A stretch of DNA of 64,000 bases from assembly GCF_020520425.1 (NCBI RefSeq), contig NC_079492.1, positions 116,223,157 through 116,287,156 of the forward strand, in the 5' to 3' direction. The stretch's first letter is position 1. Every line of letters begins with the position of its first letter. Source of the DNA: Spinacia oleracea (Eukaryota > Streptophyta > Magnoliopsida > Caryophyllales > Amaranthaceae). Of the stretch, positions 11,305 to 24,353 are shown one piece after another. The notes below the pieces were generated by a model. The model was not told the DNA's origin and made no database searches. It was given only the letters and a program-made list of their open reading frames with translations. The position numbers and the translations under genes are program-made.

Positions 11305-14064
11305 TTACCAGTTCTTGAATGGCATAAATTTCAGAGTTTTACTAGACCCCGTCTTTCCCTGCCTCTTACCATCTCTAGCAATCTGAGCTGAATTAGAACC
11401 ATCCTTAAGCCTTCTGACCTGGCCGCCAGTCGAGGTCTCATACGGATTTTGGAACCCAATGTTCTCCACAGCCCCAACTGTCTTAGATAATCTCTTCTTC
11501 ATTACCTCTTCTAACAATGACTGATGTAGTCTTTGGCTCTGCATATCTATAAGAGAACGATTCCTAGTCAACTGGGGTCTGTCCTTTGAACACTTTCCCT
11601 TACAAACTGTAATACCCTCTACATCAGCAATTGAACTGTTACTCAGCTTGGTGGTCTTATCAGAAAGTGTTGAGCTGTAAGAGCTGTATTCATTAGGGAA
11701 ATCTTCTGCAACATTATGAACAACAGCTTTAACATTTCAAAAGATCAGCATAGATAGAAAGAAAAGAAATATCCATATACATAGAAGTGTCCATATACAG
11801 ACCTCGGAGGCGGTTATTGCCAACAAGTAATTGGTCACTTCCATGAGAAGAAAGCACCCCTGAAGCTGCAGAAGATGAGCATGAGGAAGAATGATGCAAT
11901 TCAGGAGCCCCATCATAATCGTCTTCTTGGTAAGATTGGGATCTAGATGACACCCATTTCTTCCAATGTGGCATCAGAATAGAAATTTCAGCCTCAATCA
12001 TTTCTGCTATTTCATTTGGGTCCCAATCAATGATATCCAACTCCTGCACCATCTCCATTGCAACCTCTTCTGGAGTATCAGTCATTATGTCAAACGGGAA
12101 GAATATGTACCGCGCAGGACCTGTAAGATAGCATCCTAAATTTTGTAAAATGACACATTTATCAGGGAACATGACAGAGTTGGACAAATTTGAACAATGT
12201 GCCATACCATTTCCTTCTGAAGCCTGCACCTTGAGGAAGATGATACCATCTTTGGGTTTCATCGTCCCAGTGATTATCATATTAGTCCTTGATGAACTAT
12301 CAACCAGCTTCAACTTTTCCAGACTAGATGAGCTATTCAGAAATGGATTTTCACTTTCTTTTGTTTTGGTGAGCAATAATTCACCATCAACTGATGAAAG
12401 AAATGGGTCTAGAAGTAAGTCACTTGCAGATAACCTCTCGGATTTGGGGGCTAAACATTTTCTAACGAATCTCTCTGCTTCTTTATCTTGAATTTTATAT
12501 AATGCTGTTGGAAGCTTACCCTGATTAACAACAAAGACTAAGAATCAACTACACTAGTTCAAAGGTATGTATATATTCATAGTCACCAACCATTAATTGA
12601 TCAACTCACAACTTTACCAATGAGACTTTCTTGTAAATTTGCGCAGGACTGACACATTCACTATATGGATATTCCAGAGTTAACATCTCAAGTAAGCACA
12701 TCCCAAATGAGTATACATCAACCAACTCATTGTAATCTTCTTCATATAATTCAGGCGCCATAAACTCAGGTGTACCTGCAACATAACCCAGCAATTGTGT
12801 GCTTAGGACCTATATATAGCTGGTTGTCACCCAATTTTGGGATGAAACGCACAGCAAGTTACCCCTCAACAAAATAACAAGCTAGTTTTACCAAAATGTT
12901 GTTTTTTTCGTACCTATAATACTGTGGGCAGATTTGGAGCCATTGAGAATTGCTGCCAACCCCAGATCACCAATCTTGACTTGCCCAACATGACCATTGA
13001 CAAAGATGTTATCACACTTAATGTCTCTATGAATGACTGGAGGATCATGACCATGTAAGTAAACAAGACCCTGCAAGATTTGGCGAGACCAGCTCTTTAT
13101 AGCTTGGATGTTCACCCTGCTATATTTTTCCCTATACCTGAAAAAGGTGGTAATTCAGAAACATTATATCACTCTCTCGATTACTTCATTGTACATGCAG
13201 GCAATGCAGCTATCTTTAATTGGAAAAAAAAAAGCTTACTGTCTAAGAGTGCCAGAAGTGAAGAGTTCAGTGATGAAATTGAAGGTCCTGTTGTTGGTAT
13301 CAATCCAAGAAGTATAGAAACGGATGATGGAGTCATGATTAAGGGTACTAAGCAAATGGACTTCCGAGTAAAGGCGTTCCAACGGTTCTGGAGAACGTAA
13401 CACATCTTTAATTCTTGCTTGGTTCCATGCCACTTCTATACCCAACACTTCATCTATTGCTTTGTATACTGTTTTCACCGCGCCTTTTCCTAGAACTTCA
13501 TTTGACTACTCACACAGCAAAAATCAAAGCCATGAGGATCAGAGTTAAGCTATATAATTGTGACTAAAACTTCATCCAACATTCCAACTATCCTTAAAAC
13601 ATGGATGATTTTGTGGCCCATGCACTTTGAGCTTGTATGTGCCTTTGTGAAGTTACTAAAATATCATTATATCTTGTCAAAAATAATGAAAAGAAGTGGA
13701 TTACTTTAAGTTAAACTAACAACAAAAGGCAACAGTTGGCATGATTTCCTCGTTAAAATCATGCCCTGTGGCTGTTAGAACAGTAGTACAAACCTTAACC
13801 TTCCCAGTTCCTACACACGACTAATACAATTATACAAACATACGATCCCTGGGGCCTCGGCCTGTCGGAATAGGGATAAGGTTGCGTACATATGGACCTT
13901 GAACGGACACACGACAACAGAAAGATCGAGATTAAAAAGTTACATACCCGAGCATAACGACCAGTAGGATCAGTCTCAGCATACTCAGCTGAAGCATCTG
14001 TGTCTGTTTCTGCTCTTCCTCGAACCGTCAACGCCATCCTTCTGCCATTGCTAGCCATGGTCAA
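11305..14064 (-). CDS. WNK4: WNK-type protein kinase, AtWNK4-like
   Basis: Seven exons, all with GT-AG borders and matching phase: 13948-14064, 13240-13505, 12914-13137, 12618-12775, 12208-12520, 11803-12120, 11305-11705 (598 residues). WNKs are cytoplasmic Ser/Thr kinases lacking the usual subdomain II lysine. Here the VAxK position reads VAWN (N67), and the substitute lysine K50 sits in the glycine loop [17 protein letters not shown] is at 164-171, GDLGLA (in place of DFG) at 184-189, and [11 protein letters not shown] begins at 205. After the kinase domain, exon 6 encodes a PF2-like autoregulatory module ([21 protein letters not shown], about 366-388). The C-terminus carries LTRNRSL and KTVGAVE..GFQNPY, as I recall for AtWNK4. 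A second ATG at 14058 has the better Kozak context. I see no damage. Confidence 0.93.
13800..13905. repeat. Possible SINE-derived fragment in WNK intron 1
   Basis: The phrase GGATAAGGTTGCGTACAT, preceded by a GC-rich CCTGGGGCCTCGGCC segment, resembles the GGTAAGGTTGCATACACCC stretch at 29021-29040. Such phrases are common in dispersed plant short repeats. No end structure or target duplication can be made out. Confidence 0.3.
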
Positions 14065-15239
14065 CTTTTATCAGCAACAAAAACAGAAACTAAAATAGAT
14101 AAATAGAATTGATGGGTTTTTCATAGACTTGGCAATTATACTAATAAAATAAAAGTTTGTAAATGGGTATATCCGTATATCAAGTGATGAATCAATATAT
14201 TAATAGAAGTAGTACTCTGTGCAACGCAATTGGGTTTTTGAACAAGGTTCTGAGCAATTAGACTTTCAGTTTGAGTCTCCGTGTCTTTCTTTTCCTTTTA
14301 CTTCGGGTGTGTATGTCTTTGTTCCACTTCACTCATCTCATTTTTTGGCGTGTAGGAAGGTTTAAAAAAAGCAATCATTTACAAGGAATTTTCATCTTAT
14401 TCGGATCACTAACAAATAATTGCAAGCCAAATGTTCCACGGCTGCGTGTCGGTCAACTGTTGCCAGCGTCATGAATCGAAATTTTCAAGACAAGGGTATA
14501 TAATGTATACGGGATCTATGGTTACAACTTTGACAGATAATTTTAAGATAAATTACTGTCAAAAAGAGAAAACACAAAAAGGGGAGGGGGGGTGTGAAGT
14601 TTGAGTTGATCGAGCTCAGACGGCACTTGAATTCCATCCGATTTTTCATCAGGACTTTTAGTGGTGGACCCACATTTCAATTTTGTCTTCTTCACCACTC
14701 GATCTTGGGACCAGGAATCGAACCCGGGACTATTCCCTGGTCTCTGACTTACACCCTTTCAAGTTACCACCAGTCCCTTCATGTTTTGTTGACTAAAGTT
14801 GCCATTTTTATTCTATAATTCCAGACTGGCACCTCCAAATTTGGAAAAAAGAATATTTCTAGAAGCATGAACTAGCAGAGATTCAGCACTCACTGAGAAT
14901 TTAGGGCAAGAAGAAGGAAGCTGATACATATACCCCATGGGTATGGAATAGTGTCATACCCTGAGCTGTGATTGTAGCCTTTTCGCAAGAAGAACAACTT
15001 GGGGAAATAAATTGGGGTGCCGTCTAAAATTGGCTGTCACTAGTTTAAACTTTACATATAGGTGTATAAGATTATCGATGTGACTATTACTTCAAGAAGG
15101 GATGAAAGTGAAATATTGCTACCTATGATAGTATGATGTTTGAATAAGTACACCACGTATTAATACCATGAAATAAGTTCATAAAATATGATAATTTGAT
15201 ATTATATGAATTAGTATCATTATGATATACTCGTACGTA
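14065..15239. other. Intergenic region between WNK and UXT genes, with a B-box-like trace
   Basis: It holds the WNK promoter side and no gene. At 14714-14730 the minus strand reads GTCCCGGGTTCGATTCC, a good RNA polymerase III B box. TGGTAACTTGAAAGG lies about 40 bp ahead, where an A box would be. That spacing fits a tRNA-derived SINE head or tRNA relic rather than a tRNA, because no cloverleaf forms. The rest (14880-15239) is AT-rich and unremarkable. Confidence 0.4.
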
Positions 15240-15248
15240 GTAAATATA

Positions 15249-16895
15249 ACGGATTTTTCATGAAATACCCCTCAATTTTCACGAAATTCACCAAATGCCC
15301 CTCGACTTTCAGAAATTCACCAAATGCCCCTCACCTTTAATATAATACCCAAACTACCCTTACTAATGACGCGCCGTTAGTGCTCCGTTAGCCAACTTTT
15401 CAAATTCACCAAATACCCCTTTTATAATACTAATTTCACCAAATACCCCTTAGTTGAAAAATAATTCACCAAATACTTATATTTTTAAAGATCAATTATG
15501 ATGCGCAATCATTTATGCCCAAGTTTCTCCTCCTATATGGTTTAGGCCCAAGTTCTAACTCTTTCTCTCCCAATTACCTATATCATTTTTTTTGTCTTGG
15601 ACTAGAGAGTATTAGTGCCTTATATTGATGTGAATAACCAAGATCATTCAATTACAAACCAAATACACTAGATGTTAAAACAGAGTTTAAGCTACTTTAT
15701 GATACACCCTCAATAGCACCTATGTAAATCCTATTGCTGGAAGGTTTAGGGAGGTCCAGATGTATAGCCCAGCAACCACAACATTTTCGCATGGATGTAG
15801 TAACCCCCCTCAACATCTCTCAAGCTGCTAAACTCCATATTCCATTTTTCTTTTAAGGTGTTGTCATGTTTTTAGTTGTTATGAAACCAATCACTGTAAT
15901 GCTAGTGTGACTTTGATTAATGGAATAAAAGGAACAAATTATCAAATAAAAAAAAATTGTCAAGACCCATGAGTCAGGATCTTGATCAAAGTACCTACAG
16001 ACTAAATAAAAATTCATTTATGCTCCTAAAACTAAATACACAACTAAAATCTTTCCGCTGCAAATTAAAGTACACCTGTAGATTCAATCCTATTTATCCA
16101 TAGTTGCCTCGAGTTGTGCAAGGAACCAAAAGCCAAAAAATGGGAAGGTCTTAATTTACATGCTCCTAGTTCAAATGTTGTTCAGATTTGTGAAATAAGA
16201 AGTAAAAATTGGGATTCAGCAATTGTAAGATCGACCACCATCTCACCATTGTGAATAGGTAAGACCGGGAAATGGCCAACACTAAAGACCCAACAAATCC
16301 ACCGCATCCGCCACCGTCGATAGGTAAGATCGGCCCATACACCGTCTTCCTCACTCCTCTTGTCACCCCTAAACCCATTTCTGAGCCTCCAACCGCAATT
16401 CCTGAAACCCCCAAGAAAATCGCCATGAATCATAAAATAATTTCTGAAGCAAATAGGGGGATTAAAGATGGGTTTTACAGAAGTTTGTTGTTGGGTTTGG
16501 GTTTCAAATGAATTGATTTTGCTTTGAGGAATAATTGAAGACCGGACTGCCGAATTTATCAAAAATATTCAGAAGTTTTTGGGTGTTTTCCGGTGATTAA
16601 TGGATGCAGATAAGGTTGATGAATGAGGAAGAACAAGGGGGAGAGAGAGAGGAGCAGTTGAGGATGCAGTTAATTAAGAGAGTAGCAGTCAGCAGTGGTA
16701 GGGAAAGGTTAAGGCTCCCAAAAGCAAAATAAGGGCAAATTAGTAAAGTCGTGCTAACGGAGACTTAACGTCCGTTAAGTGTAAGGGTAGTTAGGGTATT
16801 AAGTCATTTGTGAGGGGCATTTGGTGAATTTCTGAAAGTCGAGGGGCATTTGGTGAATTTCGTGAAAATTGAGGGGTATTTCATGAAAAATCCGT
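15249..16895. mobile_element. Mutator-like element with long terminal inverted repeats
   Basis: The ends are inverted copies starting ACGGATTTTTCATGAAATAC. They stay nearly identical for about 84 bp and remain recognisable to about 145 bp (GTTAGTGCTCCGTTAGC on the left, GTTAAGTCTCCGTTAGC on the right). The flanks share AAATATA (7 bp), or GTAAATATA (9 bp, 15240-15248 and 16894-16902) if the last two bases of the right end are counted as target. Long TIRs with about 9 bp duplications define MULEs. The TIR itself contains repeats of ATTCACCAAATGCCCCT, which recur at 15390-15480. No transposase is present. Confidence 0.85.
16272..16511 (+). pseudogene. Possible host gene fragment captured by the MULE
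   Basis: A 79-codon open frame inside the MULE begins with a proline-rich stretch. It then reads IGKIGPYTVFLTP, followed by TPKP and PETPKK. This resembles the N-terminal part of a small uncharacterised plant protein family I recall with IGKxGPYTVFxTPP; I cannot name it. The frame stops before any C-terminal domain. Transduplicated gene pieces are usual in Pack-MULEs, so a broken copy is more likely than a working gene. It could equally be a chance frame. Confidence 0.3.
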
Positions 16896-17509
16896 AAATA
16901 TAATGAAGATTTACATGTGTTAACAATAGCATTAAAAAGACGCGAAAGTGAAAATGGGGTACCGGAAAACAATTTTCAAACCTAGATTCGATGACCCAAC
17001 CAGTAAATCACGAGTAATACTCCTAACCGAAAAACTACCCAACTCAAGCCCCACAAAGGCACAAACCAACCTGTTTGGCATTCCTAACTGAGTTGCATTT
17101 CATAGTTTGACGTTGAATGAGGAGAGATGTATGATACAAGAAGAACACAACCAAATGCATGACAGCATACTTCACTTCAAAAAGTTGCATTCTTTCTGAA
17201 AAAAATTATAGGCTGGAGGAGAAATGGAAATCTAATGCCATTCCAATTCATTGTCAATTATAATCTAAAATCACCCAAAAAATACCTATATATTCCATGA
17301 TTCTCAAATTTCATTATCGAGCTATTCACCAAAACTGCCTACATAAACAGAATATTTTCCTTAGCTACAATTCAAAGTTTAACTGAAATAATATGCTAAA
17401 CTGTGCACTGCAGAGACTTGCTTTCAGCGACATCTTCATCACTGGAATCCATCAGCCTGCATATTTTGAACTCCAAAACTGACTAACAGAGTCTAAGACT
17501 AAGAAACCT
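16896..17509. other. 3' flank of the UXT gene
   Basis: AT-rich sequence between the MULE and the UXT stop codon. It must include the 3' untranslated region of the minus-strand UXT gene. I see no other gene or repeat. Confidence 0.45.
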
Positions 17510-20500
17510 TTAAGCATCCACGTCCTTTTTTGAATTCCAAACAGCCACTTTTTCCACAACACCATCAGCCATGATAGAAGCTCCGTTCTCCACAACTATC
17601 AGAGGATCTGAATCACTTTCATTACCCTGCAAAAGTTTACAACAAGTGTACTATAAAGCTCAGTACATACTACATAGTAGATTCACTGTCAACGGTTAAA
17701 ATTTCGATAATGGGATCAGTAAAATTGTTGGCCTTCCTAACAATCTAACATAGAATACTCCAATTTTCTAGTTATTTATTGAGTTCCTACTCCCTGTCAC
17801 CAAACTACCAAAGGCGAGACATCTTAAGTTTCTAACCCTCTTTCTGCTACATGTGCCACATGTCGTCCTCTCACTGGTAAGCAGCCAAAAGGAGGCATAC
17901 TTAAGACATTAAGAGCCATTGCACCTAAAGACAAAAGCCTACAATCTACAAACACCTACTGACCCTTTTGGCCTTTGGTGCCTGACATCAAATACCTGTC
18001 TTTTATGTGAGCCTGTCTTTTCTAGCAGCCATTTTACCCAACTAGGCCTACATTTATCTTTCTCCACTCTATCATATAATGCATTGGAAGCCAATCATTA
18101 CATCAACATGTGAGCCCTGTTTTGTAGAAGAATGCCAACAGACAAATGACTTGGGATGAACGTACACAACTGATACACAAACCCATTAGCAATTTTAGCA
18201 CTACCCATTCATCCCTTAATAAACCACCAATTTTAGCACTACCCCAATGGCTCTAATGAAGCAGAACCTAAAAGGTTACTCTGTATTACATAGAGTTATG
18301 AGTTATTTCCACTTGACCCTTGGTAGAAAGGCAAATGACATATGTGAACATCAAAAAATAAAAGAGTAGAAAACTCGGTTAAACTTTGGGTTTTGGGTAT
18401 CACAATCCAAAGCTGGAAAAGTGAACAAGCTAGAGAGACATTAGGCATGTGATGGAAAGTTGAACATCTGCATATCAAAGAGGAAAAAGACTAATAACAA
18501 GAAGAATCTATTATTAGTTATACAAAATCGGATTGCAAGACAAATATCCAACTATTTCAACACGTGTCCTCCATTTAGCGGAGGTGTATTGTACAAAAGT
18601 ACCCTTTCTACCAGCAAATAATAACAATCACAGAGTTTGTCCAGGAGTTCTGGAGGCTGGAATAGTGGGATGCTTCTTAGGAGATTTCAGATACAGCCCA
18701 GTTAAAGAGGCACAATTTTAAGAATTAGATTCTCTAGGCACATCAATTTAAGGCCTCCAGGCCTTTGAGGAACACTCTGGCTAAGGCTATACCCTATTAT
18801 TGATAGTGTTATAAATCATTTCCTATGATCGTTATTCCTACCTTCATATAGTTACTACTCCATATGTACTAGATTGATAGTAAATTTGTAACGATCCAAG
18901 TCCAACCAAGTAAAGCCTAAGAAAACAATAGCTACTGCCTATTATGCTTGACACCTCCCAGAACTTCATGGACACAGACAGAGTACCCACTCTCCAAAAA
19001 AATATTAGAGAAGCACACTTCTGCTAAGTGACTTCTGCTGAAGTTAAAAAGTCATAGATAAATAATAGTGAAAGCATTATATATTTACCTGGGAATGCTG
19101 AGCTGATGCTTCTGAAGCTTTCTGTTGGCCCTCTGCTGAACAACAATAAGAGTATAGAATCATGCCTACCACGGCAACAAGAATACCAAGAATGTTATGC
19201 CAGCTGAATGGATCACGAAGTAGTACGTAGCCGAATGTCAAAACTAAGCATGTCTTCAAATGTCCAAGAACCTGATAAGTGACTGCTGATGTTTTCCCAA
19301 TTACAAGAAATGTGCTGAAATTTACGGAGATGGAAATCAGGCAGGACAAGACAATGAACGCCTGGAAAGAAACAAAATCATGTTAGTTGCATAATCATTT
19401 TTACAAAGAAAAGTGCAAAGTGATCTTCATGACACAATAAGTTAATCTTACCAAAACTTTTGGGGTGTAATTGAATGCAAAAACATTTTTGTTTGTCAAA
19501 AGTCCATCAAGAAATGGGCCGAAGATGAACAAAGTTATTGCTTGGTATGGGCAAGACTGATACAAGAGTTGAGTCGAGGAGACCTTGAATTTCTTTTGAA
19601 TGGAGTTTGTCATCTGAGAGGTTGATTAAGATATCAAACAATGAACAACTTTCATTTCATCAAATGCAATATTCAAGAATTGATTTCCAACTGAAAGCAA
19701 CAGTAGATAAATTTCAAATTGTTCAATTGAACATACAATTTGAGCGACACAGGTTGTCAGAATGGCAAGCAGTGACAAAACAGAACCCAGAACATTGAGC
19801 TGCAGGTCAGTAATGGTTGCAATGCCAACTCCCAGAAGAAGTATGCCAAGAGAAAACTGGATACTCCGACTGCAATCCGCAATTGAAGTATTAGATGAAG
19901 TCATAATATTATGTAGCAAGTGAATCAAGCACATTTAATAAGCAAAAGACTAAACATAAGATACTCTACAACATGAGAAGAGATTCTGCAATATGTGGCA
20001 TGCTTTTATTCAGAACCAAAATTTAGTGAAATTTCAGATTTTCTTTAGGTCATCAGAACAAGCAGCAAATCTGGAAGCCGGAGGTTGATAAAGTTACACA
20101 ACACCATCTCAGCATTTTATATAAAAGACAAGTTTTCTCAAAATCGCTTCTCTCAGCAAGTCAGCATTACTACCCAGATAAAAAAACAGAAATATTTTGA
20201 TACGCAACTTAACAATGTTTTACTTCCCACAAAGGATAAAATGATGGTAAAGGAACTTAAGAGGAAAATGCCGAGGAAAGAGAAAGGAGACCAATAGCTA
20301 TGTACTCATTGTATAGTCTCATGTAGAAGGATTTCAACTTGGAAAGGAAATTAAGGTATACTCACTCACTCTCCCAGGACAAATTTACATTTTCACATAG
20401 GTGCACTATTCTGAAGTAAAAGTGGACACAGAAAAATGTGGAGTAACCGAGTAACAAGCAGGAGCAAATGGCAAGTTAACCCTGACCTGAATTTCTTCAA

Positions 20501-22861
20501 GAAAAAGAGTGTCTCCAAAAGGACAGTGCATGGAATGATGGCCAATTTTGTCATCTGCAGTTCACAAAAAATTGAGTTAAAATAAAATTTAAAGAATGTC
20601 AAAGGAAACATAACATGTGGAAGAAGGGAATTATTAAACTTCATAGCATTATGTATGTCAAAAAGCAATTAACAGTGGAAAAAAAATATCAAGACTATTA
20701 TGTACCAGAAGATTTTTAGTTGAGGCCTCCAAGAGATGTTTTTTTTTTTGCAACTTACGTAAATCAAGACCAGTTACGCAATTAATATGTTGGATATAGG
20801 AAGTGCAGGAGCATCAGGAAAAAAACTGGGTGAGAATTTGCTACATGCTCCAAGAGATTATACATCAAAATCCTATCCTTATATTGTAATTAAATTGCTT
20901 AAAACCCCTCAACAAGAAATAGATTCTCAAGATTCTTTTTTTAAGGGGCCTGCAGGAGAAAGGAAATACGCAGCGAGACATTGTAGCCCAAGAGATTTAG
21001 CAAGAACGGATGTACCTGGTAGAAACCAACAGAATTGAATCCCAAGCTAAGATTCAATAGTCCAATCGATATTCCATTCAGAATGCCAAATCCCATCACC
21101 GCTCGTGGATCGAAAGGTTTATGTTCAAACATTTTCAACCATAGTGCAACATGAAGCGAACAAAATGTGACTAGAAGGTGCCAGCTGGTCAAAGTAGTTG
21201 CTGCAAACCCAAAAAATCATTGAATACAACATCTTCACTAGAATAGAAAATCCAAGACAAGAAAAATAAATGAAAGGAAAATTATGTTAAAGGGCTTATT
21301 ACTAAAAGGATATAATTGAGCATAACCTCTGCTAATCATTGTTGTGCATATATAGTACCTTGTAATGAAGTTATTCTATCTCCCCGGACAATCACTACCC
21401 TGTCTTGTTGTCCAAATCCCACTTTGCTAGTATGATTGCTTTATGCGCATAACAGTTTTCCACGTTACTTCTCAACCAATATTTTCAATAGGAAATCAAC
21501 CAACTATTTGCAACCATGTATGGTCTGAATACGCAGTACTCTCCTAACTGGTGCCTTTTCAGACCGATATTTACTTCCTGTCTCTCCTAAGTCCTGACCT
21601 AAAGATTTTTTTTCACGGACTGAAAGCAAAATAGTAATAACTGAGATACATTTCATAACTTTTGCACAAAAAAGGAACCAGACTGAGATTGCCAAAAAGT
21701 ACCAATGTGTGGCTCCTACATTCTTCAAGACCTCTTCATCTAGGATGCTGGTCCTTCGCTCTATTCCCCCCCCCCCCCTCCCTCTTGTCTCAACATTTTC
21801 TTGAACTGACTTTAGATTCTATTGAAATCGGAAAGATCCATGTTGCAAAAGTCTAGACCTTGGCTCATTTTTTTTCTTCTTCTTTCTCTTAACCCTCTTT
21901 TTCTTCCATTATTACACTGCACCAAACAATGAGCAGCTTGAAACTAATCCAATAGATAGTGATGCACGGATTGTACAAACTCATGAAAGGAAAATTGTCT
22001 AGACAGTCACCCTTAATAACTTTTTCCTTGCTATTTCAACTAATCAAGTACAACAACTGTTTAAGTTCTCAAGTTAACTGCAAGCAAATGCACTGAATAT
22101 TTTCTCTCTTCTTCAAACATTGGAAGGACAATACTTGCAAATACAAACACGAAACCGAAATTACTACACCCATCTGTCAACTAGAGCCACACTTATCATA
22201 CTATAAACCAGTGTCGCGCAATAATTACTCCAACTAGCAAGACAACAACGTCCGAAAACGCTTAGTGCATTCCTTTACTGAAGTGACAAATCTTACAGAA
22301 GATCAAGCGTGTTACTCTCAAGTTATTCCATAATTCCTTACCTCCATTCCAAGTCCAACCTAAGTAGTCCACATCCAAGGCAGTATTATTGTTTTAATTA
22401 TCCTCTCAATTTTCCACTTTATAACCTTAAATAATATACTTAACAACACTTTAAACCACCCACCAAGGTCAACCCTTTTCCAGTTTTCCACTAAAGACAT
22501 TTTTCATAAGACACCAACAACATACTACTATAATATGCATATACAATTTCTATCGTACACCCGAATGTAACACACCTCACATTCCCCCCCCCCCCCCCCA
22601 CAAAGAGTACGAGCCTATGATGTAATTTTAGGCTTGGGTGTAGGATGAACACCTTGATAGGCTTACGCAAACATGAAATCTTTAAATCAGTAAAATGGGG
22701 GTAATAAGAAAAATAACACAATAAGAATGTGGGCACTAACCAAAAGTGAAGCCAAGAGTACTGATAAGAGCTTTGTTACAGATAACAATGGAAACTGATG
22801 AAATCACTGACAAACACAATGCTCCTATTGTTCCTAGCTGAAAGCGCTGATTTTCACCCAT
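17510..22861 (-). CDS. UXT: UDP-xylose transporter (UXT, NST-KT family)
   Basis: Seven exons in phase with GT-AG borders: 22741-22861, 21016-21200, 20487-20554, 19737-19869, 19452-19613, 19089-19361, 17510-17626. They total 352 residues, the usual family length. These Golgi/ER multi-pass carriers bring UDP-xylose into the lumen for xylan and xyloglucan synthesis in exchange for UMP. The N-terminus MGENQRFQLGTIGALCLSVI begins the first membrane span. Hydrophobic spans follow around ATTLTSWHLLVTF, GFGILNGISIGLLNLSLGF, LSLGILLLGVGIATI and later. The KT signature GHLKTCLVLTFGY is at 256-268. The C-terminal tail is hydrophilic with a lysine pair (WNSKKDVDA). The start fits the conserved N-terminus. 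It differs from GONST and triose-phosphate translocators by these signatures. All exons are intact. Confidence 0.94.
21767..21779. repeat. C homopolymer in UXT intron 1
   Basis: Run of about 13 C in the first UXT intron. A second run of about 14 C lies near 22585-22600 in the same intron. Confidence 0.8.
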
Positions 22862-23121
22862 CTTTCAACTTTCAATATAGTATTCAATCTCTGATGATTC
22901 TCACTTATTGCATAATTTATTGTGGCAAAAAAAAAGGGGGGGATGTAAATCAGAAGGGGAAATCGGCAAATCAGCTGAGATCAGCTACAAATGTACAGAA
23001 ATTTGATCTGTGATCTGATGAGATGGTTGTAACCCTAGATCTGTCATTCAAAAATTATGAAAAGAGATGAGTTTTTTTGCAGAGAAATCGGAATAGTGGG
23101 GTGATGATTTGGGGGGTTGAG

Positions 23122-23157
<36 letters not shown>

Positions 23158-23502
23158 TTGTACCTGGTTGAGCATTGGGATCACTGTATAGCAAGAGTGT
23201 CGGAATTATGCGGTGGAATATGTGAGTAATACAGAGTATTGAGTGCAGAGCAGTGTATGAAAGCGTGTGCCTGAACTTACTGTTCTTCCTTCGTTTCAAA
23301 CTTGTAAAGTCGTAAATCTACAATTACACAGTGTAGGGGGCTTGCTTTTTCGTATTGTTGTACATTTGTATTTTCAATGTAACCTTTTAGAAGGTTGACG
23401 AAATCTGCTGGGAGTTCGCTAAATAACCAAATTTGGATCGGTTTATTAAAAAGCCTGACTATGAGAACCACCAAGGGTAGTCAATCTCAAGAGTCATACT
23501 AA
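22862..23502 (-). promoter_or_regulatory. UXT 5' leader and promoter region
   Basis: Read on the minus strand, a (CT)n run at 23154-23125 lies about 260 bp before the start codon, as in many plant leaders. It is followed by CAACCAG|GTACAAAT, a plausible splice donor near 23163. A leader intron could therefore end just before the ATG exon, but the acceptor cannot be fixed. No TATA box can be named with confidence. Confidence 0.4.
23125..23154. repeat. (GA)n microsatellite, 30 bp
   Basis: Fifteen uninterrupted GA units, (CT)n on the UXT sense strand, in the probable UXT 5' leader. Confidence 0.95.
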
Positions 23503-24266
23503 GGGGCCGTTTGGTTGGGGTATTCAGGAAAGGGAATGGGAATCAGAAGGATTAATTCCCTTTGTTGTTGTTTGTAATGCTATTTTAATCATTCCCTTTA
23601 CCCCCTTCATTCCCTCAAATCCCTCTATATTGATTCCCCACCCCCCCCGGTATTGGCATTCCCTTTCCTGAGCTATCAACACACCACCACATCCACCATG
23701 ACCAACACATAACTAACCCTTCCCACGAAGACGGTGGACGGTTGCCGGTTGCTCGCTGGCTGCTCGTCGGTTTTTCGCCGGCTGCTCGCCGATTGCTCGA
23801 CGATTTCCGTTTCAGATCTGGTCGACGGTTGCCGATAACTCAACGGTTTCTCGAGTCTAACGTTTGCTGGAGGTCGACGATTCGAAGGTTGACAACCCTC
23901 GACTCCGTTTGAGATACTTCCGGAGGTCCACGACCCGACGGTTGTTGTAGGTCGACGGTTCAGAGATTGACAATTTCCCAGCGAGAGGGAGTCGCGGGTT
24001 GGGGGAGAGAGAGGGTGTCGCGGGTTGGGGGAGAGAGAGGGTGTCGTGGGTAGGGGGAGAGAGAGGGAGCCCGGAAATCGTCGGATTGAGTAGCAGGGGT
24101 GGTGGAGCGGTGGTGAAGCGGTGGTGGAGAGGTGGTGGAATTGTTAGGGTTTCCCTTGGATATGTTCAAACAAACAGCTCTTAAAATCTAAGGGATTTGC
24201 TTTCCATTCCATACCTTACCCTTTGTTGATTCCATTCCCTTTACCCTCGGTGAACCAAACGGCCCC
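23503..24266. mobile_element. PIF/Harbinger-like non-autonomous element
   Basis: 764 bp with TIRs GGGGCCGTTTGGTT at both ends, flanked by TAA on each side (23500-23502, 24267-24269). TWA trinucleotide duplication with a G-rich terminus is the Harbinger/Tourist pattern. Inside each TIR lies AAAGGGAATGG-type sequence. The middle is GC-rich, with repeats of GGTTGCTCGCCGG type and GGGAGAGAGAGGGTGTCGCG type, and is non-coding. Confidence 0.8.
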
Positions 24267-24353
24267 TAATGACGTTAACCGTTTTTAACATTGAAAATCG
24301 AAATTCTAAAATAGAGCGTAAAGGCCCCTACGGCCTTGAACTTTAAATTTCGA

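Noticed and set aside
14694..14775. Possible tRNA gene on the minus strand
   Set aside because: There is a good B box and a weak A box, but no acceptor stem or anticodon arm can be folded; a SINE or tRNA-derived relic is more likely.
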